Assembly: GCA_947495985.1 (NCBI GenBank)
Contig: CANMBD010000001.1
Location: forward strand, 1,702,935 to 1,766,934
From: an uncultured Sphingomonadaceae bacterium
Lineage (GTDB): Bacteria; Pseudomonadota; Alphaproteobacteria; Sphingomonadales; Sphingomonadaceae
Direction: 5' to 3'
DNA: 64,000 nt
A model generated the notes under the pieces. The model worked only from the letters and a program-made list of their open reading frames with translations, ran no database searches and had not been told where the DNA came from. Numbering within the stretch: the stretch's first letter is position 1; each line of letters opens with the position of its first letter. Below, piece by piece: positions 8,197 to 16,320 of this stretch. Made by a program: the position numbers and the translations under genes.

Positions 8197-8979
8197 TTAG
8201 CTATTGATTTGTTCGGCGATAGTTGATCGCGGAAACCGGCATGTGAGCATAAGCCGTGCTTTGTCAGAGCAATTCGGCGCGGGCGTATGGAGTACGCGCA
8301 AATCCATGAGGTAGACATCGCCAACACGACCGGAGAGTTCGACCACCTCCAATACGACGTCTCCAACGCGGCCCGCCGTCTTGTCGAGGTGTACGATAGC
8401 GGGGCGATTGGGATCAAAGAGTAACTTGAAATAGTCCTCTTTCCTCAAGTGGCGCTTGAGCTCCTTGGAAGATAGACCAGCGGAATTGTTAAACAAACGA
8501 TGCGATCCAGCAATCACAAGCGTAGCTCCCCCCTGAGGTTCGACATCATCAAGAAATGTGAAGGCCTGCAACCCTGGAGAGGCTCGTTCACCAAACTTGG
8601 GCAAGTCGATATGCCAGGCATCGCTGGGGACTGACCAATCGTCCTCGCTAGGTAGAGTAAACAATATCTGCTGACCCGGCGACAAAGGCGTTACCGGTTG
8701 GCCAACCAGCCTCTCAACCAAGGGTGTCAGTCGATCACCGACCAAGTTGGGAAATTTCTCCACTCTATTGAGTCCATTGAGTGCATTCCTAAACGGCTTA
8801 GGATAGCCAAAACGGCTCAGAGAGTTAATCCAGCGACCTGCAGTGCACACTCCATGTTTACTCGCAAGGTTCAGGATCATGTCACGCGCAGGCCGCGCAT
8901 CTTGGTGTGCAATCAATCCCTCAAGCTTAACTAAGCCCCTTTCTTGGAGCTCTAGCGCACAATCATCGAAGTTTTCCAT
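8197..8979 (-). CDS. PhyH-family Fe(II)/2-oxoglutarate dioxygenase
   Basis: 260 residues from ATG 8979; a GTG three codons earlier is possible. Phytanoyl-CoA dioxygenase-like fold. The HxD iron motif is in SDAWHIDLPK, the segment after it is typical (FLDDVEPQGGATLVIAGSHR), and the distal His is in DLRVLHTPAPN, followed by RLMLTCRF with an Arg that could bind 2-oxoglutarate. The reaction would be hydroxylation of a small organic molecule. It stands alone on the minus strand, with dispersed palindromes on both sides, so there is no operon context for its substrate. Confidence 0.82.
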   Translation of the reverse strand: MENFDDCALELQERGLVKLEGLIAHQDARPARDMILNLASKHGVCTAGRWINSLSRFGYPKPFRNALNGLNRVEKFPNLVGDRLTPLVERLVGQPVTPLSPGQQILFTLPSEDDWSVPSDAWHIDLPKFGERASPGLQAFTFLDDVEPQGGATLVIAGSHRLFNNSAGLSSKELKRHLRKEDYFKLLFDPNRPAIVHLDKTAGRVGDVVLEVVELSGRVGDVYLMDLRVLHTPAPNCSDKARLMLTCRFPRSTIAEQINS

Positions 8980-9055
8980 CGTGATCACGGTTTACATCAG
9001 GCCCATAGGGTTAGCAATCGGATCAGAAGCGGACGAAAAGCTTTTCGAATTGCGG

Positions 9056-9082
9056 TGTCCGCTTTTGCGCCCAAAGCGGACA
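9056..9082. repeat. Dispersed intergenic palindrome, TGTCCGCTTT...AAAGCGGACA type
   Basis: TGTCCGCTTTTGCGCCCAAAGCGGACA: arms TGTCCGCTTT / AAAGCGGACA with a short centre. A partial copy (AAGCGGACGAAAAGC) lies just before it at about 9028. It fills part of the 219-bp gap between the dioxygenase and TetR genes, in which I see no gene. Confidence 0.65.
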
Positions 9083-9198
9083 TTGGAATGAAACTACACT
9101 GATAGGCTATCCGATCAAATTTCACTTAAACTTCCGCGAAAAATCTCGGTGATAAAGACAGAAGGTGAGATCATATCGATTGACCTCTTTTCGGCTTC

Positions 9199-9867
9199 TC
9201 AGCTTTTGCTGTAGCTTTTGAGGAAAAGATCCACAGCACTGTTCACCCGTTTCTTAGCTTTGGGATCCGGTATTTTGGCCTGCGAAATATTGGCGCCAAA
9301 GCGGCGTTCGAGATCGGCGAGTCCCTTGATCATGCCCGACAGATGTTCCGCCGCCTGTTCGGTATCGTCAATCTGCAACTCGCCCGCCTCCACCGCTTCG
9401 TCCAGCAAGTGAGACAGTGCCTTATGCAGTCGCCGCGGTCCGGCGTCGAGGAATAGCAGCCCGATTTCCGGATTATGCTCCACCTCGACCGCAAGATGCC
9501 GTTCAAAACGGACCATCTCATCACGCCATAGGAACGCGACCATTTCCATGCCGAAATGAACCAGCCGCTCCCTTATGCTACCACCTGCCGTGGCTTCGAC
9601 AGACAGAGCTTTGCGCATCACAGCACATTCATTGCCGACCGCCGCGGCAAACAGGGCTTCCTTGGATTTGAACCGGTTATAGACCGTCACCTTGGAAACA
9701 CCGGCGCGCGCGGCGATGGATTCGATGCTGGATTGGGCAAAGCCGATATTGAAAAACTCATGGCGCGCCGCGCCCAATATGATCGCACTCTTGGCCGTAT
9801 CGACCGGACGCCCCAATGCCTTATTGGCCGCAGCGGGCTTGATCGAGGTGGAAGTCTTGCCTGACAT
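9199..9867 (-). CDS. TetR/AcrR family regulator of the Dev-type exporter
   Basis: 222 residues from ATG 9867 (MSGKTSTSIKPAAANKALGRP); an in-frame extension to 9999 would run through the promoter and into the divergent gene. The TetR HTH is at about residues 40-62 (SIESIAARAGVSKVTVYNRFKSKEALF), with a C-terminal TetR_C-like helical domain. It is divergent from the ABC exporter operon, with a dyad in the shared promoter, so a local repressor of the exporter is the obvious role. The inducer is unknown. Confidence 0.9.
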   Translation of the reverse strand: MSGKTSTSIKPAAANKALGRPVDTAKSAIILGAARHEFFNIGFAQSSIESIAARAGVSKVTVYNRFKSKEALFAAAVGNECAVMRKALSVEATAGGSIRERLVHFGMEMVAFLWRDEMVRFERHLAVEVEHNPEIGLLFLDAGPRRLHKALSHLLDEAVEAGELQIDDTEQAAEHLSGMIKGLADLERRFGANISQAKIPDPKAKKRVNSAVDLFLKSYSKS

Positions 9868-9882
9868 TATTGAACGGTTCCG

Positions 9883-9902
9883 TATAATAAAACGTTGACG
9901 TT
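9883..9902 (+). promoter_or_regulatory. Exporter promoter with overlapping dyad
   Basis: A TATAAT box at 9883-9888 is followed by AACGT-TG-ACGTT (9891-9902), a perfect 5-bp-arm dyad where transcription should start. A second small dyad ACGG-TT-CCGT lies at 9874-9883. Both suit binding by the divergent TetR protein. Confidence 0.5.
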
Positions 9903-9957
9903 CATTATGTCTCTTACTACTCCTGCGTTCAACCCCAATCACAAAAGGCCTGATTCG

Positions 9958-11097
9958 ATGACGTGGATTGCCATCAGAATGTTGACCGGAGACCGTCAAA
10001 AATTCTTCGGCCTTTTGTTTGGCGTCGCCTTCTCTGCGCTGCTAATCTCGCAGCAGCTCACAATCTTCGTCAATCTGATCGAGCGTGGAGCTACTGCGGT
10101 CTACAACATCCCCACGGCCAACATTTGGGTAATGGATCCAGTTAGTCGCACCCCCGACGTCGCATTACCAATGCCATCGACGGCGCTCGACAAGGTCCGC
10201 TCCGTCAATGGTGTGGAATGGGCGTCACCGATGCTGCGTTCCGGTGCGACGGTGCGTACGCCAGAGGGTGACCTGGAAGGCGTGACCGTAGTCGGCGTTG
10301 ACGATGCTACACTGATCGGATTGCCCAAGAAATTTGTAAACGGCAGCCGCGAGGCGCTTTATGAACCTGATGCGGTGATCATCGACAGTGTTGGTGCGGC
10401 CAAGCTTTTCCCCGAAGGCTTTGATCCCATTGGGGTGCGCCTCGAACTTAATGACCGGCGCGCAGTTATTCGCGGGATTGTCGATGTGGACCCCAGCTTT
10501 ACTAGCCAGGTCATTCTCTACACCCGTTACTCCAATGCACTGGCCTTTGTTCCAGGTACACGCAACCGCATGTCTTTTGTACTTGCCAATGCCTCGGAAG
10601 GTCTTACCGCCAAACAGGTTGCTACCCGAATAACCGAAGCCACCGGTCTGAAGGCGCGAACCCGCGATGAATTTGCCAGAGACGGCGTTGATTTCATCAT
10701 CGAAAACACGGGTATTCCCGTCAACTTCGGCATAACCGTCGCATTGGGCTTCATCGTTGGGGTGGCGATTGTCGGCCTGACCTTCAGCCTGTTCATCCGA
10801 GACAATATCAAGCAATTTGGCGCGCTCAAGGCGATTGGCGTCACCAACAATAAAATTCGCATGATGGTCGCTGCGCAGGCCTTGCTGGTGGGTCTTGTCG
10901 GCTATGGCATAGGAATTTTGTTGGCGGCGATCTTTATCTCTTCTGGCGCTTCTAGCTCGCCCGATTTCAAAGGCTTCTACACGCCTTGGGAGATACCGCT
11001 ACTGACTGCGGCGGTGGTCATCGCGATGATCCTGATCACCGGCTGGCTTGCCTTGCGCAGCGTTCTGAAAACCGAACCGGCCGAGGTTTTTAGATGA
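9958..11097 (+). CDS. ABC exporter permease, DevC/MacB (FtsX) type
   Basis: 379 residues from ATG 9958, after a weak AAAGG site. One TM helix lies near residues 20-40, then a periplasmic domain of about 220 residues. Three TM helices at about 265-375 (GITVALGFIVGVAIVGLTF; LLVGLVGYGIGILLAAIFI; IPLLTAAVVIAMILITGWLAL) complete the FtsX/MacB topology. Its closest known architecture is DevC, which works with DevA and DevB. The stop overlaps the start of the ATPase gene (ATGA), so the two are translationally coupled. The exported substrate is unknown; lipid-like or drug efflux is typical of the family. Confidence 0.87.
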   Translation: MTWIAIRMLTGDRQKFFGLLFGVAFSALLISQQLTIFVNLIERGATAVYNIPTANIWVMDPVSRTPDVALPMPSTALDKVRSVNGVEWASPMLRSGATVRTPEGDLEGVTVVGVDDATLIGLPKKFVNGSREALYEPDAVIIDSVGAAKLFPEGFDPIGVRLELNDRRAVIRGIVDVDPSFTSQVILYTRYSNALAFVPGTRNRMSFVLANASEGLTAKQVATRITEATGLKARTRDEFARDGVDFIIENTGIPVNFGITVALGFIVGVAIVGLTFSLFIRDNIKQFGALKAIGVTNNKIRMMVAAQALLVGLVGYGIGILLAAIFISSGASSSPDFKGFYTPWEIPLLTAAVVIAMILITGWLALRSVLKTEPAEVFR

Positions 11098-11801
11098 CCG
11101 AGACGCGCACCGCCATCACCATCAATGGCATTGTCAAAGAATTCAGCGCCGGAAGCCAGATGATCCGGGTGTTGCACGGTATCGATGCGGAAGTCCGGTC
11201 AGGTGAGCTAACCTATTTGGTCGGCGAGTCCGGTTCCGGGAAGACGACGATGATCTCGATTATCGCGGGAATACTCTATCCTACCGACGGCTCCGTTTCC
11301 GTGTTCGGTCAAGATATCTACAGCCTGTCCGACAATGATCTCGTCCGTTTCCGGCTGTCGAATATCGGTTTTATCTTTCAGCAATATAATCTGATCCCGA
11401 CATTGACGGCCGCTGAAAACGCCTCTGTTCCGTTGGTCGCTGCCGGTATGAAACGCGATGAAGCGGTGGAACGCGGGCGGGATATGCTCGACAAGCTCAA
11501 TATTGCTGATCAGGCGGATAAACTACCGCGGCAACTATCGGGCGGGCAGCAACAAAGGGTCGCGATTGCCCGGGCCCTGGTCCACGAGCCGCGACTGGTG
11601 GTGTGTGACGAACCGACGGCGGCTCTGGATGCGAAATCGGGCCGGCGGGTTATGGACCTGCTGCGCGAAGTCGCCCTCGCACCCGAACGCACAGTGATTA
11701 TCGTAACCCATGACAACCGTATTTTCGATCTGGCTGACCGTATCCTGGTCATGGAAGACGGCCGGATCACCCATGATGGCAAAGAGATGCCCGAACATTA
11801 A
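11094..11801 (+). CDS. ABC exporter ATPase, DevA/LolD/MacB type
   Basis: 235 residues. Walker A GESGSGKTT is at about 44-52, the Q-loop is in FIFQQYNLIPTLTA, the ABC signature is LSGGQQQRVAIARAL at about 143, Walker B is LVVCDEPTAALD, and the H-loop is VIIVTHD. This is the typical MacB/LolD/DevA subfamily that pairs with FtsX-type permeases. It overlaps the permease gene by 4 bp and lies 36 bp before the membrane-fusion protein gene. Its role is to power the exporter. Confidence 0.93.
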   Translation: MTETRTAITINGIVKEFSAGSQMIRVLHGIDAEVRSGELTYLVGESGSGKTTMISIIAGILYPTDGSVSVFGQDIYSLSDNDLVRFRLSNIGFIFQQYNLIPTLTAAENASVPLVAAGMKRDEAVERGRDMLDKLNIADQADKLPRQLSGGQQQRVAIARALVHEPRLVVCDEPTAALDAKSGRRVMDLLREVALAPERTVIIVTHDNRIFDLADRILVMEDGRITHDGKEMPEH

Positions 11802-11837
11802 TCGCGGCAGCGGCAAGAAAAGCAAAAGGATGATATT

Positions 11838-12866
11838 GTGTTAGAGACTATTATGAACCGGCTGCGCGGCGTTAGTTTTGTCCGCACCATATTGCCGATA
11901 TTGGCGGTGATTGCCATTATCATTGCCGCTATCGTGGTGATGAGCGGCCAGCCGGACCGCAGCGAAGAACAACCCGAGATCAGTCCGCCAAAAGCCACAG
12001 CCGCCTTTGGTAATCAACCGAGCGTCGCGGGATCCGGTGTTGTAGAACCCTCTAGCGAAGTCATCAATATAGGCACCAGCCTCGCCGGCATAGTTACGAA
12101 GGTCTATGTGGCACCGGGAGATCAGGTATCGGCGGGCGATCCGTTATTTCTGATCGATGACCGCGCAATCCGCTCGCAAATCAGCGAGGCCAGTGCCGCG
12201 ATAGCGCAATCCCGCGCCGCCCGGGAAACGGCGCGGGCCCAGCTCGCCACCGCGCGGCAGCAATCATCGCTGTATAGCAATATCGAAGATCCCCGCGCCG
12301 TGTCGCAGCAGGAAGTGATTGATCGCAGCGGCGCCGTCCGAACCGCACAAGCCCAGCTGAGACAAGCCGAAGCCGATATTCGCAGCGCCGAGGCCGCTCG
12401 CGCTCGCGCCACGACCGATCTCGGACGGCTTACTGTAAAAGCGCCCATTGCTGCGGAAATATTGTCGGTCAATGTCCGCCCGGGCGAATATGCCAACCCC
12501 GGAGGACCGCAAGGCGGTGGTGGTGATCCCTATATGGAAATCGGCAATACCGCACCGCTGCATGTCCGGATCGATATTGACGAAAATGAAATTGGTCGGG
12601 TCGAGATGAGCAAAGAAGCGGTGGTTAGTCCGCGCGGACAAGCCAACCAGCGCGTCAAAGCACAATTTGTCCGGGCCGAACCTCTGGTCACACCGAAAAC
12701 CTCGCTGACCAATTCGGCTACAGAGCGGGTCGATGTGCGGGTCTTGCAACTCATCTATCAAATCCCATCCGATCAGGGCTTTTTTGTCGGCCAGCAAGTG
12801 GATGCTTTCGTTCGTGCTAAAAATGGTGCCAGAAATGGCGCGAAAAAGGCGAGTGAAACCAAATGA
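11838..12866 (+). CDS. HlyD-family membrane fusion protein, DevB type
   Basis: 342 residues from GTG 11838, with AAGGATG upstream; ATG 11853 is an alternative. An N-terminal TM anchor lies at about 15-35 (ILPILAVIAIIIAAIVVMS). A biotinyl-lipoyl-like strand pair (GTSLAGIVTKVYVAPGDQVSAGDPLFLID), a long helical hairpin rich in Ala, Arg and Gln at about 115-195, and a beta-barrel domain follow. It bridges the inner-membrane DevC/DevA pump to the outer-membrane factor encoded next. It overlaps that gene by 4 bp. Confidence 0.9.
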   Translation: MLETIMNRLRGVSFVRTILPILAVIAIIIAAIVVMSGQPDRSEEQPEISPPKATAAFGNQPSVAGSGVVEPSSEVINIGTSLAGIVTKVYVAPGDQVSAGDPLFLIDDRAIRSQISEASAAIAQSRAARETARAQLATARQQSSLYSNIEDPRAVSQQEVIDRSGAVRTAQAQLRQAEADIRSAEAARARATTDLGRLTVKAPIAAEILSVNVRPGEYANPGGPQGGGGDPYMEIGNTAPLHVRIDIDENEIGRVEMSKEAVVSPRGQANQRVKAQFVRAEPLVTPKTSLTNSATERVDVRVLQLIYQIPSDQGFFVGQQVDAFVRAKNGARNGAKKASETK

Positions 12867-14287
12867 CCCAGTCAATCAGGATCGCTCTCGCTTTGACAAC
12901 ATCTCTCCTGGTGGCGGGATGCTCCACGCTGGGGTCCGGGAAGCCCGACCTCGCTCTGAACCCGGCAAGTGTCGTCCCTCCCACTGCATTTGCGCTGGCA
13001 TCCGATGTCGTTGCGCAGGACCGTCAGACGCTGGATGATCTGCTTCCCGCCGATGACCCGGCCTTTCGCGCCTTGCGAGACGCCGCCGAAGAGAATGCGC
13101 CGACATTGGCCGCTGCTCTGGTGCGGATCGATGCAGCACGCGCGGTGGCAAAAGGCGCTGACGCCAATCGCCTGCCTTCGGTGGATATTGACAGCAGCAT
13201 TACGCGAACACGCATTAATCCCGATAGTATCGGGGCAAACCTGCCAGCCGGGATTAGTATCGACCGCAATCAGACCAGCTATGGCGCCAATATCACTGCC
13301 AATTGGGACGCGGATATTTTTGGCGGCTTGCGCGCCAGTGCGCGGGCGGCCAATATTCGGATCAACGCCGCCACCGCCGATGCGGCTGCGGTTCGGCTTG
13401 GCCTGATATCTGCCATAGCCGCCAATGTCGTTGACTGGCGCACCTTGCAGGCCCGCGCGACCGTTCTGGAGGAAGATCTGGCAGCCGCCGAAAATCTGAT
13501 GCGCCTGACCGACGCTCGAGCCAAAGCCGGGATATCTCCCGGACTGGATGCGGTGCAAGCGCAAAGCCTGATTGCTGATGCTCGATCCCGATTGGCTGCG
13601 CTACCCGGCGAACGTGCCATCATTGTCGGGGCGCTGGTAACCCTGACCGGCCAAGATACTGCAACGGTGCTGGACAGCCTGAAAAGCGAAGCCATCCTGT
13701 CCGATGTGCCGCAACCGCCGCTGAGCACGCCGTCTGAAATGCTGCGCGCCCGTCCCGATGTCGCCGCTGCGGAAGCCAGACTGGCCGCTGCCGATGCGGA
13801 CATTGCCGCTGCCGCTGCGCAGCGATTCCCCAAACTTACCCTCTCAGGAGCCATCGGCCTACTCTCCTTCGCGCTAGGTGATCTGTTCAGCGGTGATGCT
13901 GTGGTCGGCAGTCTGGGCGCTGGCATTGCCGGGCCGTTACTGGATTTTGGTCGGGTCGGTGCGCAGATTGACCAGAGCAAAGCCAATGCCCGCGAAGCCT
14001 TTGCTTCCTACCGCGGGACGGTTTTCACCGCCTTGGGAGAAACTGAAACAGCTTATGGTCAAGTGGCATCGGTAGATGCTGAGGTCACTTCTCTGATCGA
14101 GCAGGAAAAGCTTGAACAGGATGCCGAATATCTACTCGGCATTCGCTATCGCAACGGGCTGAGCGATTTTCGCGATGTCCTCAACGCTCGCCGGGTCCTC
14201 AACACCACCCGGGCGCAGGTCGCGATGGCCAATGGCCGGGCATCTCGCGCGCGGGTCGCATTGTGGCAGGCGTTAGGCGGCAGTTAA
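12863..14287 (+). CDS. Outer-membrane efflux lipoprotein, NodT/TolC family
   Basis: 474 residues with a lipoprotein signal ending LLVAGC at about 15-20. Two OEP repeats are rich in Ala-Arg helices. The diagnostic SEMLRARPDVAAAEARLAAADADIAAAAAQRFPKL region is split over the middle, and a FALGDLFSGDAVVGSLGAGIAGPLLDFG beta segment follows. This makes the outer-membrane channel of the DevBCA-like exporter, so the operon encodes a complete tripartite pump. Start ATG 12863 overlaps the upstream stop (ATGA). A small hairpin follows the stop. Confidence 0.93.
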   Translation: MTQSIRIALALTTSLLVAGCSTLGSGKPDLALNPASVVPPTAFALASDVVAQDRQTLDDLLPADDPAFRALRDAAEENAPTLAAALVRIDAARAVAKGADANRLPSVDIDSSITRTRINPDSIGANLPAGISIDRNQTSYGANITANWDADIFGGLRASARAANIRINAATADAAAVRLGLISAIAANVVDWRTLQARATVLEEDLAAAENLMRLTDARAKAGISPGLDAVQAQSLIADARSRLAALPGERAIIVGALVTLTGQDTATVLDSLKSEAILSDVPQPPLSTPSEMLRARPDVAAAEARLAAADADIAAAAAQRFPKLTLSGAIGLLSFALGDLFSGDAVVGSLGAGIAGPLLDFGRVGAQIDQSKANAREAFASYRGTVFTALGETETAYGQVASVDAEVTSLIEQEKLEQDAEYLLGIRYRNGLSDFRDVLNARRVLNTTRAQVAMANGRASRARVALWQALGGS

Positions 14288-14670
14288 GTAGGCGGTCGGA
14301 CTCAAAACATTGAATCGGAGCCCGACCAGCAATTCATTGCCTGGACGCGCAGTTCGGTTGCCTATGATTGTCCCTCGCACCTGCAAATCATCACATTTTC
14401 GCCGACGTCTCAAACGTTAAATGGATAGTACCTATAATGCTGATGCACCGCACTAAACTTTTTCCAATTATGATGACCTCTCCGAAGACCGGTATGCGGC
14501 AAAACTCAGATTTTCTATGTCGTATGGAATATTCTTCAATCCTAGTGTCCACTTTTGCGCTCATCGCGGACATGAATATAGTGCCGAAATTGGTCCGTTG
14601 ACCTACAATCACAAATCCCGAAGGTTTGGCATTCTCCATCTTGCTTAGTTTGTGCGTGCCACGACCAAGG
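14288..14670. other. Gene-free stretch between exporter operon and LytTR gene
   Basis: No credible coding region. It begins with an imperfect stem-loop at 14294-14327 (GGTCGG pairs with CCGACC, then CTC with GAG) that may end the exporter transcript, though no T-run follows. A diverged dispersed palindrome lies at 14545-14573. The rest shows nothing I can name. Confidence 0.5.
14545..14573. repeat. Diverged copy of the dispersed intergenic palindrome
   Basis: GTGTCC-ACTTTTGCGC-TCATCGC-GGACAT keeps the GTGTCC / GGACAT ends and the CTTTTGCGC centre of the copy at 9056 but has mismatched arms. Confidence 0.45.
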
Positions 14671-16182
14671 TCAACCCAGTGCTTTGCGAACGGCTGGCAT
14701 GGTTCTGCGGCTTACTGATAATTGGGAGCCGTCGACAAGGGTCAGTCGCCCAGTTCCAGTAACATCACGATTCAAAGATTGAACGAAATTGGTGTTGACG
14801 AGATAGGAGCGGTGCACGCGAATGAAAATCGTGGGTAAGAGTTCCTCCATTTCAGAAAGCGTGACTGCGTGCAGAATCTCGCGCCCATCGATCAGCACAA
14901 TTTCCGTGTAACCGCTCGCACCCTTGCAATATTTAATCTGATCTGCAGAAACACGCTCCATCCGACCTGCACTTTTTACGCTGATTTCGGTTGCTTCTTC
15001 TCGTTCCCTGGCCTGTTCCAAAGCCAATTCCAGTCTATTTCCACGCGCTTCTTCTATTCTGCGTTCATCCACTTCCCTTGCATAGGCAAAGGCCTGTTCA
15101 ACAAAAAGAAACAACAAAAGAGAAGCCACGAGGTAAAAGAAGATGGTATCGAGAAAAAGGTGTGGAAACAGAGCGATTGCAGCAACAAACACCAACAATG
15201 CACAAAAATATCCGAACGCCCGCCGCTGGCGTTTATAGCTTGCATATCCAGTGACAATTAGACTGGCTGCCAATGGCAACAGCATCGCTGATAAAGTCTT
15301 GTCATCAAATCCCGGCATAAAAAAGGCCGCGAGCGCGCTCGCCCCCGTAACACCAATCATCGGCAACAGGATGCCCTTTTGCATGAATGTTGAAAAAACA
15401 TGGAACGCCACGGTCAATCCGAAACCGGCCGAGAACACCGTAATGGCGAGCAATCGCCAATCATGCACCGGATAGGAATAAGCTATCAGGCCCCTTAAGA
15501 TTTCTGAAAAGAGCTGTAGCGCTGCAAAGGTGCATATCAGGCTCAGCAGCAAGGATTTCTTCCTTGATAGCCTCATGATTCCGGTAATTCCGAAGTAAAT
15601 GGCGCCAAGAACGAATAGACCTAGCGTAATTATCGAGGGCCAGTAGTGGCGCAATAGCTGGTCAGAAGCATTCCCCGCCGGACCGACAGCAATCATGTGA
15701 ATAGGACTTGCCAGATTGATGATACCATGATGGGCAGAAGCCAGAAACACGACAGAGTTGGAGCCTTCTCTGTAGCGGTCTTGGGGAGGGTAGAGTGTTG
15801 CGTCCATCAAGCCCGGCTCTTCGGTCGCTGCGTCCATTCCCGGTTGCCCGTTCCGACCTACCAACTTCCCATTTAGGTAGAAAATACTGGCCATCTTGCC
15901 GGACACGAACAAGGCCAATGGCTCCCCGGCAGGACCGGTAGTCTCACTGAGCGTAAGATTTGTCGTCACCCAAATCAGCTTTCCTTGCGGATCAATCGCA
16001 GATGCTGTGGCCGCGTTACAGCCGGGTGAGGAAAAGTCCGGTATCTGCAGGGGATCAGCACTGGAAGCCGGACAGATTATCACTTCGTCTCGATCAATCC
16101 ATGTGACCGCCATTGCTGGACTGAAGACCGCCAGTGTCAAGTATAAGAAGCAGAGAGCCGATTTGATCACACGCTTGGACAT
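14671..16182 (-). CDS. Membrane sensor with C-terminal LytTR DNA-binding domain
   Basis: 503 residues. A signal peptide at about 1-25 (LCFLYLTLAVFSPAMA) is followed by an extracytoplasmic beta-rich domain (about 30-170) of the 7TMR-DISM sensor type, about seven TM helices (about 185-370), a short coiled coil rich in Glu and Arg (about 375-400), and a LytTR domain (about 410-503: DQIKYCKGASGYTEIVL ... IRVHRSYLVN). It would bind DNA while held in the membrane and respond to an external signal. It is divergent from a secreted hydrolase gene 138 bp away, its likely target. Confidence 0.85.
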   Translation of the reverse strand: MSKRVIKSALCFLYLTLAVFSPAMAVTWIDRDEVIICPASSADPLQIPDFSSPGCNAATASAIDPQGKLIWVTTNLTLSETTGPAGEPLALFVSGKMASIFYLNGKLVGRNGQPGMDAATEEPGLMDATLYPPQDRYREGSNSVVFLASAHHGIINLASPIHMIAVGPAGNASDQLLRHYWPSIITLGLFVLGAIYFGITGIMRLSRKKSLLLSLICTFAALQLFSEILRGLIAYSYPVHDWRLLAITVFSAGFGLTVAFHVFSTFMQKGILLPMIGVTGASALAAFFMPGFDDKTLSAMLLPLAASLIVTGYASYKRQRRAFGYFCALLVFVAAIALFPHLFLDTIFFYLVASLLLFLFVEQAFAYAREVDERRIEEARGNRLELALEQAREREEATEISVKSAGRMERVSADQIKYCKGASGYTEIVLIDGREILHAVTLSEMEELLPTIFIRVHRSYLVNTNFVQSLNRDVTGTGRLTLVDGSQLSVSRRTMPAVRKALG

Positions 16183-16320
16183 TTAGTTGCCATAGAAGCT
16201 ATTGATGCTACCGGGAACGACCGTTTGACAGAAATACACTACCGTTGGCTTTGATTGGCCCGGCCCGGTGCGCTTTGTAGCCTAATATCGGATCATCAAA
16301 TCACGATTGAGGCCGTTTAA

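Noticed and set aside
8990..9198. Possible small gene between dioxygenase and TetR genes
   Set aside because: The stretch consists mainly of palindromic repeat copies; no start with a ribosome site leads to a plausible protein.
9868..9999. N-terminal extension of the exporter TetR gene
   Set aside because: It would cross the promoter and overlap the divergent permease gene; the TetR family start fits ATG 9867.
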